The notes under the pieces were generated by a model. The model saw only the letters and a program-made list of their open reading frames with translations. It made no database searches and was not told the origin of the DNA. Of a DNA stretch of 62,910 bases, positions 39,982 to 48,704 are shown one piece after another. The stretch's first letter is position 1, and each line of letters opens with the position of its first letter. This stretch comes from Pseudomonas putida (GTDB lineage Bacteria > Pseudomonadota > Gammaproteobacteria > Pseudomonadales > Pseudomonadaceae). The stretch spans positions 1 through 62,910 of the forward strand of contig NZ_JANHKS010000032.1 of the NCBI RefSeq assembly GCF_028682175.1. Direction: 5' to 3'. The translations under genes and the position numbers were made by a program.

Positions 39982-40198
39982 GATTGCGCGGACGCCACCG
40001 TCAGCAAGCCCTGGCGCCAAGAGCAATCAACGCTGCCTAAATTGCGAGGAAAACTCCTACAGCAAAAGAAGTCGCATCCCACCATTTGTTCGCATCCTTT
40101 TCACAAAAAATTGATGGCCAGCTGCCTAAAGTTTGCGATGTCGAAAGAGTTTTTGTTGCTCTTGATCGGCGGTGCCTTTTTTAGCCAAGTAGAGCCCC

Positions 40199-41848
40199 AT
40201 GTTGAACGTAAAAGCAGTTCGCCCCGAGCTTGTGACTGTGCTCGCCAGTGCCTTTTTGTTGCTCGGTTTTAACCTGACGCTCTGGCAGCATTTGTTCACC
40301 ATTACCGAATTCAACGGTAAAGGCCTGTTATTGCGCGGCGCTTTTGCGCTGATGGTGTTCTGTGCGTTCAATATTTTCCTGACCCTGTTTGCCTTCAGGA
40401 AAGTGCTTAAACCCGTGTTGATTGCGTTGTTCATGATCAGCGCCGGTGTCGCTTATTTCATGAGTCAGTACGGTGTATTGATTGACTCCGGCATGTTTCG
40501 CAACTTTGCCGAAACCGACGTCTCAGAAGTTCAAGGTCTGTTGTCGTTCAAGTTGGCGGCGTACTTGTTATTGCTCGGTGTTCTTCCTTCCGTCATTCTC
40601 TGGAAAGTGCCGGTCAACTATCGTCGCTGGCCCCGTGAGGTGCTGAGCAAAGTAGTGGTCAGCGCGGTGTGCGCCGGTGTCATCGGCGGTGTTGCATTGA
40701 TGAATTATCAGGGCCTGTCGTCGCTGTTCCGCAACCACCACGAGTTGCGGCTGATGGTAGTGCCCAGCAACTACATCGGTGCCTCCGTGGGCTACCTGAG
40801 CGAGCAGGTCAAGTCCGCGCAACAGCCCTTCGTCAGTATTGGCAAGGACGCGAAACTGGCCGCTGACTGGCAGCAGCACAAGCGCAAGTCGCTGACGGTG
40901 CTGGTGGTGGGCGAAAGTGCGCGGGCCGAGAACTTCGGTATCCTGGGCTACAACCGCGATACCACGCCGCAACTCAAGAAAGAACGTGGTCTGCTGACGT
41001 TCACTGATGTGCATTCCTGCGGCACGGAAACCGCTGTCTCGGTGCCGTGCATGTTCTCCGACATGGGGCGCAAGGACTACAGCGCAAGCCAGGCCAAGAA
41101 CCAGGAAGGCATGCTCGACGTGCTCAAGCGCGCCGGCCTTGACGTGATCTGGCGGGACAACCAGTCAGGCTGCAAGGGCACCTGCGACCGTGTGACCCTG
41201 CAGGACGTCAGCAACCTCAAGGATCCGGTGCTGTGCGCCAACAACGAATGCCGCGATGAAATCCTGCTTCAAGGCCTGCAGAACTTCATCGACAACCTGG
41301 ATAAAGATACGGTACTGGTGCTGCATCAGATGGGCAGCCATGGCCCTGAATACTTCAAGCGTTACCCGAAAGAGTTCGAAAAGTTTACCCCGGTGTGTGA
41401 AAGCAATGCGCTGAACAATTGCTCCCGGGGAAGTATCGTCAACGGCTATGACAACACCCTGTTGTACACCGACCATGTATTGGCATCCCTGATCGATATC
41501 CTGCGCACCAATCAGGACAAAGTGGACACCGCCATGTTGTACCTGTCCGATCACGGCGAATCGCTGGGTGAATACAACCTGTTTCTGCACGGCACGCCTT
41601 ATATGCTGGCGCCGGATCAACAGAAACATGTGCCGATGATCGCCTGGTTCTCGGATAACTATCAGCAGTCGTTCGCCGTTGATACCCATTGTTTGCAGAA
41701 GGAACGTAATGCGCCTTTGAGCCAGGACAACCTGTTCCACTCGATGTTGGGATTGTTGAAGGTTCAGACCAGCGTTTATAACCCGTCGCTGGACATGTTT
41801 GCCGGTTGTCGGGGGATTTATACGGACGGGGTACTGGCCAATGAATGA
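40199..41848 (+). CDS. eptA: Phosphoethanolamine-lipid A transferase, EptA-like
   Basis: An inner-membrane enzyme that moves phosphoethanolamine onto lipid A, lowering the affinity of cationic peptides such as polymyxin. It has 549 residues: five transmembrane helices in the first 175, then a periplasmic zinc hydrolase domain. The metal site is visible: Glu239 in VVGESARAENFG, the nucleophile Thr278 in CGTETAVSVPCMFS, the LSDHGESLGE pair and the FLHGTPY histidine. Several cysteine pairs would be disulfides. The methyltransferase gene starts inside its end. Confidence 0.92.
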   Translation: MLNVKAVRPELVTVLASAFLLLGFNLTLWQHLFTITEFNGKGLLLRGAFALMVFCAFNIFLTLFAFRKVLKPVLIALFMISAGVAYFMSQYGVLIDSGMFRNFAETDVSEVQGLLSFKLAAYLLLLGVLPSVILWKVPVNYRRWPREVLSKVVVSAVCAGVIGGVALMNYQGLSSLFRNHHELRLMVVPSNYIGASVGYLSEQVKSAQQPFVSIGKDAKLAADWQQHKRKSLTVLVVGESARAENFGILGYNRDTTPQLKKERGLLTFTDVHSCGTETAVSVPCMFSDMGRKDYSASQAKNQEGMLDVLKRAGLDVIWRDNQSGCKGTCDRVTLQDVSNLKDPVLCANNECRDEILLQGLQNFIDNLDKDTVLVLHQMGSHGPEYFKRYPKEFEKFTPVCESNALNNCSRGSIVNGYDNTLLYTDHVLASLIDILRTNQDKVDTAMLYLSDHGESLGEYNLFLHGTPYMLAPDQQKHVPMIAWFSDNYQQSFAVDTHCLQKERNAPLSQDNLFHSMLGLLKVQTSVYNPSLDMFAGCRGIYTDGVLANE

Positions 41849-42503
41849 ACAGGCGACAGAGCGCGATCAGGTGCAGCAATACGTGCAACGCCATGAGCAA
41901 GGGCTGGCCCGCCGCCTGAGCCTGTGGCGCGATGCGCAACTGGCGCGCCAGGCGCTGCGTGATGCCGGCGAGCCGGGGCTGGTGCTTGATGTACCCTCGG
42001 GCGCCGGGCGTTTCTGGCCGGTGCTGGCCGAACACGCCAACCGGGTGATTCTGGCGGCCGACCCCTCGACCGACATGCTGGACGTCGCCAAGGCGCAGTC
42101 GGCCGAGCCGGTGAGCAAGCGCATCCGCACCTTCCAGAGCTCGCCGCTGTCCATTGGCCTGCCTGCCAACGCGGTGGACTGCATCTTCTGCATGCGCCTG
42201 TTTCACCATATCGCCGACGGCGAACGGCGCATGGCGATCCTGGAGGAGTTTTACCGGGTGACTCGTGATACCGCCATCGTCGCCTTGTGGGTCGATGGCA
42301 ACATCAAGTCCTGGCGGCGCAAGCGTCAGGAGGGCAGCCGGCTGGGAGCCGACGGCCATCCGCAATCGCGCAATCGTTTCGTGGCCTGCCGGGCCGAGGT
42401 CGAGTCCGAGTTCCTGGCGACGGGCTTTCGTATCGTCACGCACCACGATTTCCTGCCGGGCTACGCCATGTGGCGCGTGTACATCCTGCGCAAGAACAGT
42501 TGA
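41841..42503 (+). CDS. Class I SAM-dependent methyltransferase
   Basis: A 220-residue cytosolic protein with SAM-binding motif I LVLDVPSGAGRFWPVL (about residue 48), motif II LAADPSTDMLDVA and motif IV region VDCIFCMRLFHHIAD. The acceptor is unknown. It overlaps the eptA-like gene by 8 bases, so the two are co-translated and may serve the same envelope process; that is inference from context. Confidence 0.85.
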   Translation: MNEQATERDQVQQYVQRHEQGLARRLSLWRDAQLARQALRDAGEPGLVLDVPSGAGRFWPVLAEHANRVILAADPSTDMLDVAKAQSAEPVSKRIRTFQSSPLSIGLPANAVDCIFCMRLFHHIADGERRMAILEEFYRVTRDTAIVALWVDGNIKSWRRKRQEGSRLGADGHPQSRNRFVACRAEVESEFLATGFRIVTHHDFLPGYAMWRVYILRKNS

Positions 42504-42640
42504 TCGCTCCGATGAACGGTCGTCATCCTTTGCGATATCGATAAACACTCCACATGAAGTTGTTCAAGACTTGCAGGACGGATGCCCGGTAAACGCTCAT
42601 AGCGATATATACTGCGCGCCATTCTTCAAGGGAGAGCCGT

Positions 42641-43774
42641 GTGGCCATCGATATTCACTGGATTCGCGACGACGACAGCCTCGCCCTTCATTGCGCACAG
42701 TGGCAGAAGCTGCCATTCGTCGCTCTCGACACCGAGTTCATGCGGGTCGACACTTTTTATCCCATCGCCGGGCTGCTGCAGATCGGCGACGGCTCGCGGG
42801 CTTTTCTGATCGATCCCTTGCTGATCGGCGACTGGCAACCTCTGGCTGCACTGCTGGAGAACGCCGACGTCATCAAGGTCGTTCACGCCTGCAGCGAAGA
42901 TCTGGAAGTGCTGTTGCGCCTGACCGGCAGCCTGCCGGTGCCGCTGTTCGACACCCAACTGGCCGCCGCCTATCTGAACCTGGGGTTCTCGATGGGCTAT
43001 TCGCGTCTGGTGCAGGAAGTGCTGAACATCGAGCTGCCCAAGGGTGAAACCCGCTCCGACTGGCTGCAGCGGCCGTTGTCGGAGACGCAGATCAGCTACG
43101 CCGCCGAAGACGCGGTGCACCTGGCCGAGGTCTACAGTCTGCTGCGCCCGCGCCTGTCGGACGAGAAGTACGCCTGGGTGCTGGAAGACGGCGCCGAACT
43201 GGTCGCCAACCTGCGCCGCGAAACCGATCCCTACGAGGTCTATCGCGAGGCCAAGCTGGCGTGGAAGCTGTCCCGCTCGCAACTGGCCGTTCTGCGCGAG
43301 CTGTGCGCCTGGCGCGAAACCCAGGCCCGCCTGCGCAATCAGCCGCGCAACCGGGTCCTGCGCGAGCACTCGCTGTGGCCGCTGGCCAAGACCCAGCCGG
43401 ACAACCTTGGCGCGCTTGCGAAAATCGAAGACATGCACCCCAAGACCGTGCGTCAGGACGGCGAGTTTCTGCTCGACCTGATCAAGCAGGCCGGGAGTGT
43501 GTCGCCTGATCTGTGGCCGCCGGCGTTGCCCGAGCCGCTGCCGATCGAAGCGTCGAATGTACTCAAGAGCCTGCGTGCCATCGGCCAGCAGCAAGCCGAG
43601 CGCCTGGACATGGCGCCGGAACTGATGCTGCGCAAGAAGACGCTGGAAGCCTTGCTCAAGACCGGGTTCCCTGACGGTCCTTATAAACTGCCCGATTCGC
43701 TGCGTGGCTGGCGCCGCGAATTGATGGGCCAGATGCTGCTCGACAGCCTGGCCAATGCCGGAGAACAGCCTTGA
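42641..43774 (+). CDS. rnd: Ribonuclease D
   Basis: A 3'-to-5' exoribonuclease for tRNA and small-RNA end maturation, 377 residues, as in E. coli. DEDD catalytic residues lie in FVALDTEFMRVDTFYP, in the VHACSEDLEVL region, in LFDTQLAAAYLNLG and in ISYAAEDAVHLAEVY. One or two HRDC domains follow (about residues 205-290). It uses GTG at 42641 after AAGGGAGAG. Its stop overlaps the ycgL start. Confidence 0.97.
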   Translation: MAIDIHWIRDDDSLALHCAQWQKLPFVALDTEFMRVDTFYPIAGLLQIGDGSRAFLIDPLLIGDWQPLAALLENADVIKVVHACSEDLEVLLRLTGSLPVPLFDTQLAAAYLNLGFSMGYSRLVQEVLNIELPKGETRSDWLQRPLSETQISYAAEDAVHLAEVYSLLRPRLSDEKYAWVLEDGAELVANLRRETDPYEVYREAKLAWKLSRSQLAVLRELCAWRETQARLRNQPRNRVLREHSLWPLAKTQPDNLGALAKIEDMHPKTVRQDGEFLLDLIKQAGSVSPDLWPPALPEPLPIEASNVLKSLRAIGQQQAERLDMAPELMLRKKTLEALLKTGFPDGPYKLPDSLRGWRRELMGQMLLDSLANAGEQP

Positions 43775-44064
43775 AACAGATCTGCTCCATCTATCGCAGC
43801 CCGCGCAAGAACGAAATGTACCTCTACGTGCTCAAGAGCGAGGCCCTCGAGCGCGTGCCCGAAGGCCTGCTCACCGTGTTCGGCAAGCCGGTGCATGCTT
43901 TCGACCTGGTCCTGAGCCCCGAGCGTACGCTGGCCCGTGAGGACATCCACGCCGTCCTGGCCAATCTGGAGAAGCAGGGCTATCACCTGCAGATGCCGCC
44001 GGCCGAGGATGAGTACATCGAGCACCTGCCCGAAGAGTTGCTGCGCCGCAACGACCCGGTCTGA
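43771..44064 (+). CDS. ycgL: YcgL-domain protein
   Basis: A 97-residue conserved protein of the YcgL family, function unknown, found next to rnd in gamma-proteobacteria. Motifs are CSIYRSPRKNEMYLYV at the start and MPPAEDEYIEHLPEELL at the end. It uses a TTG start that overlaps the rnd stop (TTGA); there is no ATG early enough to keep the conserved N-terminus. Confidence 0.93.
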   Translation: MKQICSIYRSPRKNEMYLYVLKSEALERVPEGLLTVFGKPVHAFDLVLSPERTLAREDIHAVLANLEKQGYHLQMPPAEDEYIEHLPEELLRRNDPV

Positions 44065-44074
44065 TCGACGACTG

Positions 44075-44100
44075 CCCCTGCAATTCATCGCAGGGGGTTT
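44075..44100 (+). terminator. Probable terminator after ycgL
   Basis: CCCCTGC pairs with GCAGGGG across an 8-base loop, followed by a short T run. It is 11 bases after the ycgL stop. Confidence 0.55.
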
Positions 44101-44202
44101 ACCGGACCGTTGTCTGCGTCTGGCCTGCGCCGTTGCCTGTCAAAGGGCCGGAGCGCCGGGCGCGATGCGGTCGCATGTCTTGCTTTTTCGAGTTTTTAAT
44201 TC

Positions 44203-45135
44203 ATGCGCGTGCTGATTGCCGAACACGATTACGTCCTCTACACCGATTTGCTGCGCAAGGCTGCTCCCGAGATCGAGATCCTGAGCAGTGGCGATTCCGC
44301 CGAGCTTGCGAAAATGGCGGCCGATACGCCGATCTGGCTGGGCCAGCCTGACCTGCTGGCCACGCTGTTGCGCCAGGGGCATTCGCCGCAATGGCTGCAA
44401 TCGACCTGGGCCGGGATCACGCCGCTACTGGCCGAAGGTCTGCAGCGCAATTACCGGCTGACCCGCGCCGTCGGAATCTTCGGTCAGGTCATGGCCGAAT
44501 TCGTACTGACCTACATGCTGGTGCATGAGCGCGAGGTGCTGGCGCGGCTGGTCAGCCAGGTGGAGCGCAAATGGGACACGCGCACCGGTCCCGGCCTCGC
44601 CGGGCGCAAGGCGCTGATTGTTGGCACCGGCGATATCGGCGTCAGCGTGGCGCAGTTCCTGGTGCCGTTCGGCGTCGAGGTCTACGGCATAGCCTCCACC
44701 GCTCGCGAGCTGGCTCCGTTCAAGGAAGTCGCGGCGTTGCAGGATCTGCCGCGTCTGGTGGGGGAGGTGGATTTCGTCATCAACCTGCTGCCCAACACGC
44801 CGCAGACCCACGATATCTACGACGCGAAACTGTTCGCCAGCTTCAAGCCTTCGGCGCTGTTCATCAATGTCGGGCGGGGCGTGGCGGTGGTGGATGCCGA
44901 TCTGGTCGAGGCTTTGAAGGAAGGCCATCTGGCGGGGGCGGTGATCGATGTCTGCCGTCAGGAGCCATTGCCCCAGCGTCACCCGTTCTGGACCGCCTGG
45001 GGCCTGCTCCTGACCGGCCACAGTTCGGCGCCGACCTCGCCTGCGGCAATGACCCAGCTGTTCGTCGATAACCTCAAGGCCTACACGGCCGGTGAGGCGC
45101 TGCGCGGCGAAGTGGATTTCGCGAAGGGGTATTGA
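44203..45135 (+). CDS. D-isomer-specific 2-hydroxyacid dehydrogenase (GhrA-like)
   Basis: A 310-residue NAD(P)H-linked reductase of 2-oxo acids. The Rossmann motif is ALIVGTGDIGVSVAQFL (about residue 142). The catalytic residues are Arg in FINVGRGVAVVDADL, Glu in the CRQEPLPQRHPFW region, and His in LLTGHSSAPT. The sequence is nearest the GhrA-type glyoxylate/hydroxypyruvate reductase branch; the true substrate is not determined. A REPIN follows. Confidence 0.9.
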   Translation: MRVLIAEHDYVLYTDLLRKAAPEIEILSSGDSAELAKMAADTPIWLGQPDLLATLLRQGHSPQWLQSTWAGITPLLAEGLQRNYRLTRAVGIFGQVMAEFVLTYMLVHEREVLARLVSQVERKWDTRTGPGLAGRKALIVGTGDIGVSVAQFLVPFGVEVYGIASTARELAPFKEVAALQDLPRLVGEVDFVINLLPNTPQTHDIYDAKLFASFKPSALFINVGRGVAVVDADLVEALKEGHLAGAVIDVCRQEPLPQRHPFWTAWGLLLTGHSSAPTSPAAMTQLFVDNLKAYTAGEALRGEVDFAKGY

Positions 45136-45154
45136 TTGTTCTGGGGTGGGTCTA

Positions 45155-45243
45155 TGTGGGAGCGGGCTTGCCCGCGAAGGCGTCGGACCTGACGAATCGA
45201 TGGTGGCTGACCCACCGCCTTCGCGGGCAAGCCCGCTCCCACA
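45155..45243. repeat. REPIN, GTGGGAGCGGGCTTGCCCGCGA family
   Basis: Arms TGTGGGAGCGGGCTTGCCCG (left) and its exact complement (right) enclose a 40-base centre that also shows partial symmetry (GGCG...CGCC). This is a third REP family in the window. Confidence 0.88.
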
Positions 45244-45265
45244 GATCTCCATTGATCGATGGAAA

Positions 45266-45860
45266 TTAGAGGCTGAAATCCCCTTCAGCCGCCAATTCCA
45301 CCAACGGCCGGCGTGGGCTTGGGGTTTCGCGGGCTTGCAGGTATTCGGCCAGGGTCGATTTGTCGCCCAGCTTGCCGATCGCCACCGCCGCGTGCAGCGC
45401 GTAGCCTTCCGGAATCTTCAGCTCCTTGCGGGTCAGTTCCTGATCGAAACCGGCCATGCCATGGGTGTGCCAGCCGCTCAGGCTTGCTTGCAGCGCCAGA
45501 TGCCCCCAGGCGGAACCTGTGTCGAAGGTGTGCCACAGCGCAGGCGTTTCTTCGCTGGCGCCCGGTGCGGTGAAGGTGGTCTTGGAAATCACGATCACCA
45601 AGGCCGAGGCAATGCTGTGCCCAGCCACGGTTGAATTCATTGAGCAGACCCAGGAAGCGCTCCCAGTTCGGCGTGTCACGGCGCGCGTAGAGGAAGCGCC
45701 ATGGCTGCGAGTTGTAGGCCGACGGCGCCCAGCGGGCCGCCTCGAAGAAGCTCAGCAGGGTTTCCTGTGGGATGCTCTCACCGGTAAAGGCCCGTGGCGA
45801 CCAGCGATTGGTGAATTGCGGGTCAATGGCGTATTCGGCAATGCGAGGGTTGGCGCTCAT
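45266..45860 (-). pseudogene. Nitroreductase-family gene with a 1-base frameshift
   Basis: An FMN-dependent nitroreductase-like gene in two frames. From the ATG at 45860 the first frame gives MSANPRIAEYAIDPQFTNRW and FFEAARWAPSAYNSQPWRFL, typical N-terminal motifs, up to LLNEFNRGWAQ. The second frame then continues with SIASALVIVISKTTF and WGHLALQASLSGWHTHGMAGF to the stop at 45266. The span is 595 bases, one more than 198 codons, so a single inserted base near 45614-45626 explains it. Either the gene is inactivated or the base is a sequencing error. The rest of the gene is intact, which suggests a recent event. Confidence 0.85.
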
Positions 45861-46135
45861 GTTTGCAGGTCCTGAAGGTTGAATGAATCGCAGGGCCGGG
45901 TGCGGCCTGCGAGGACGATCGGATGGGCCGTGGACGGCAGGCATCGTCGAAAATACGGGGTCGTGCGCGTGTCGCAAGGGGCGCTCTGGCGCGGGCGTGC
46001 GAGGGCATAAAGCTACTGCGCGGCACTGCAACTGACAAGTGCGCGCTTACCGACAGTCGCCAACGCTTGGCCCGGCTGCGATGTGCCACTAGACTGGCGG
46101 CCTTTTCATTAGTCGATACCGATCCTCGCGAAATC

Positions 46136-46585
46136 ATGGCCGCCAAAGTCGAACCGTTCTGGATGCGCAAAACCCTCGACCAACTCGATCCGGTCGAGTG
46201 GGAATCCCTGTGCGACGGTTGCGGCCTGTGCTGCCTGCAAAAGCTCGAAGACGAGGACGACGGCAGCGTCTACTACACCCGCATCGCCTGCCAGTTGCTG
46301 GACCTGAACACCTGCCAGTGCACCGATTATCCGAATCGCAAGGCCCTGGTGCCCGATTGCATTCAGTTAACGCCCGGTCAGGCCGATGAATTCAAGTGGC
46401 TGCCGCCGACCTGTGGCTACCGTCTGGTCAGCGAAGGCAAGGACCTGCCCCTGTGGCACCACCTGGTGTGTGGCGACCGCGAGCAGGTTCACAAGCAACG
46501 CATTTCCCAGTCCGGGCGCATGCTCAGCGAAAAGAGCGTGGCCGAAGATGACTGGGAGGATTACCTGATCTTCCGCGCGGGCTGA
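46136..46585 (+). CDS. ycgN: YcgN family cysteine-rich protein (UPF0260/YkgJ-like cluster binding)
   Basis: A 149-residue conserved cytosolic protein with a cysteine pattern suited to zinc or iron binding: LCDGCGLCCLQKLED, CQLLDLNTCQCTDYPNR and VPDC. It belongs to the YcgN group that accompanies rnd and ycgL in many gamma-proteobacteria. The start at 46136 is the first ATG that gives the family N-terminus; a longer upstream frame has none of its features. Confidence 0.92.
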   Translation: MAAKVEPFWMRKTLDQLDPVEWESLCDGCGLCCLQKLEDEDDGSVYYTRIACQLLDLNTCQCTDYPNRKALVPDCIQLTPGQADEFKWLPPTCGYRLVSEGKDLPLWHHLVCGDREQVHKQRISQSGRMLSEKSVAEDDWEDYLIFRAG

Positions 46586-46643
46586 TTCGCCCGGCGCCTC
46601 GTCACCCGATCCAACAGCCTGTGGTTTCAGGAGTGGTCTGCTC

Positions 46644-47891
46644 GTGCGTTATCAACTGCCGTTGTGTGCTGCTGTTCTTGTTTTCAGCCTGCCGGTATGG
46701 GCGGCGAAGAAAGTCGATCTGGATTACCACATCACGTTGCTGCCCCAGAGCGACCAGGCCCAGGTGCGCCTCACGCTTGAGCAGGGCACGGCAGTGCGCA
46801 GCCTGGACCTGGATCTGGGTGAGCAGGGCCAGTTCAGCGATTTCAGCGCCGACGGCCAGTGGTCAACCGCCGCCGCTCGCACCGGCAACGCACTGCGCGG
46901 CGTCTGGAAGCCCGCCAGCGGCAAGGCGACGCTGACCTACCGCGTGCACATCGACCGCCACGCCCCCGACCCGCTCAACGGCAAACCCCGCTATGCAAGC
47001 CGTATGACCGCCGATTGGGCGCTGTTTCGCGGCGAAGACCTGGTGCCCAGGGCGCGTCTGGATCAGCAGGACGGCATCCGCCTGCAAACCCGCATGACGG
47101 TCGATTTGCCGTCCGGCTGGAAAAACGTCGAAACCTCGTGGCCGCGCATCGGCAAGAACCGCTTTCGCATCGATGACGTCTCGCGTCTGTTCGCCCGCCC
47201 CAACGGCTGGATGCTGGCCGGCAACCTGATCAATCGCCGCGCCAGGCTGGGCGAGACCGACGTCACGGTCAGTGCGCCGAAAGGGCAGGGCATGCGCCGC
47301 ATGGAAACCCTGACCCTGCTCACGTTCGTGTGGCCCAGGCTGCAAGCGGTGTTCCCGCGCACCCCGGACAAACTGCTGGTGGTCGGCGCCAGTGAGTCCA
47401 TGGCGCGCAATGCCAGCGCCGCCCATGACTCGATCTACCTGAACGCCAATCGCCCGCTGATCAGCGAGAGCGGGGCCAGCCCGTTGCTGCGTGAGCTGGT
47501 GCAGGTGTTCGGGCGCATTCAGGTGCGTGATCGCAGCGACTGGATCCGCGCAGGCGTCGCCGAGTATTACTCGGTCGAATTGCTGCGTCGGGCCGGTGGC
47601 ATGACCCAGGATCGTTTCGAGGACTGGCAATCGATTCTCACGCGACTGGGGCGCAAGGTGACGACCCTGCGTGCCGAGCACGTCGATCCGGGGATGACCG
47701 CCCGAGCGGCGATGCTGTTGTCGGCGCTGGATCAGGAAATCCGTCAGCAGACCCGCGACCAGAAATCGCTGGATGATGTGATTCAGGGGCTGGTGCGGAT
47801 GGGCAAGGTGAGCACCGAGGATTTCGTGCAGCTTGCCGCCGGAGTGATTGGCGAGCCGTCGAAGGTGCTGGCTACTTCGTTGCTGCAATAG
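46644..47891 (+). CDS. Exported protein of unknown function with peptidase-M1-like layout
   Basis: A 415-residue protein with a signal peptide (about 1-20, ending in VWAAKK) and a GTG start. The first half is beta-rich; the second is helical (ELVQVFGRIQVRDRSDWIRAG in two parts, then VAEYYSVELLRRAGG). That tail recalls the catalytic half of M1-type aminopeptidases, but no HExxH zinc site is present, so it is not a typical peptidase. Probably periplasmic. It is convergent with the ABC transporter operon, with a hairpin between. Confidence 0.8.
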   Translation: MRYQLPLCAAVLVFSLPVWAAKKVDLDYHITLLPQSDQAQVRLTLEQGTAVRSLDLDLGEQGQFSDFSADGQWSTAAARTGNALRGVWKPASGKATLTYRVHIDRHAPDPLNGKPRYASRMTADWALFRGEDLVPRARLDQQDGIRLQTRMTVDLPSGWKNVETSWPRIGKNRFRIDDVSRLFARPNGWMLAGNLINRRARLGETDVTVSAPKGQGMRRMETLTLLTFVWPRLQAVFPRTPDKLLVVGASESMARNASAAHDSIYLNANRPLISESGASPLLRELVQVFGRIQVRDRSDWIRAGVAEYYSVELLRRAGGMTQDRFEDWQSILTRLGRKVTTLRAEHVDPGMTARAAMLLSALDQEIRQQTRDQKSLDDVIQGLVRMGKVSTEDFVQLAAGVIGEPSKVLATSLLQ

Positions 47892-47921
47892 TGGCCTGCC
47901 CCTGACGGCGGGCAGGCCACG
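47892..47921. terminator. Bidirectional hairpin between convergent genes
   Basis: GTGGCCTGCCC and GGGCAGGCCAC form a perfect 11-bp stem with an 8-base loop, exactly between two gene ends that face each other. T runs are weak on both sides. Confidence 0.7.
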
Positions 47922-47927
47922 TGTCGC

Positions 47928-48692
47928 TTACTTCAGGTTGCCGCTCAGGAACTGCTTGAGGCGCTCGCTCTTGGGGTTGCCCAGCACGTCGTCCGGGTGA
48001 CCGATTTCTTCGATCTGGCCCTGGTGCAGGAACACCACCTGATTGGCCACTTTGCGCGCAAAGCCCATCTCGTGGGTCACCAGGATCATGGTGCGGCCTT
48101 CTTCGGCCAGGCCCTGAATCACCTTCAAGACTTCGCCGACCAGCTCCGGGTCCAGCGCCGAGGTCGGTTCGTCGAAGAGCATGATTTCCGGCTCCATCGC
48201 CAGCGCCCGGGCAATCGCCACGCGCTGTTGCTGGCCGCCCGAAAGGAACGCCGGGTATTGATCGGCGACGCGGGCAGGCAGCCCGACCTTCTCCAGGTAT
48301 TTGCGCGCACGGTCTTCGGCTTCGGCCTTGGACACGCCCAGCACCCGGCGCGGGGCCATGGTGATGTTCTCCAGCACTGTCATGTGGCTCCACAGGTTGA
48401 AGTGCTGGAATACCATGGCCAGGCGTGTGCGAATGCGCTGCAGTTCGGCAGGGTCGGCCACGTGCATGCCGCTGGCGTTGCTGACCATCTTGACCGGCTT
48501 GCCGTCCAGGGTCATGGCGCCGTCGTTGGGCTGTTCGAGAAAGTTGATGCAGCGCAGAAAGGTACTCTTGCCCGAGCCGCTGGCGCCGATCAGGCAGATC
48601 ACGTCACCGACGTTGGCCTTGAGCGACACACCTTTGAGCACTTCGTGGTCGCCGTAGCTTTTGTGCAGACCATCGATGGTCAGTTTGTACAT
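47928..48692 (-). CDS. aotP: Basic amino acid ABC transporter ATP-binding protein (AotP/HisP-like)
   Basis: A 254-residue ATPase of a polar amino acid importer. Walker A is GASGSGKST, the Q-loop is in VFQHFNLWSHMTVLEN, the signature is LSGGQQQR, Walker B is EIMLFDEPTSALDPE, and the H-loop is LVTHEMGFA. The ATG at 48692 (GAGGA nine bases upstream) is chosen over the TTG at 48701. In P. aeruginosa the operon is aotJQMOP; the same order is seen here, read leftward from 52138. Confidence 0.93.
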   Translation of the reverse strand: MYKLTIDGLHKSYGDHEVLKGVSLKANVGDVICLIGASGSGKSTFLRCINFLEQPNDGAMTLDGKPVKMVSNASGMHVADPAELQRIRTRLAMVFQHFNLWSHMTVLENITMAPRRVLGVSKAEAEDRARKYLEKVGLPARVADQYPAFLSGGQQQRVAIARALAMEPEIMLFDEPTSALDPELVGEVLKVIQGLAEEGRTMILVTHEMGFARKVANQVVFLHQGQIEEIGHPDDVLGNPKSERLKQFLSGNLK

Positions 48693-48704
48693 GTCAGGCA
48701 ATCC

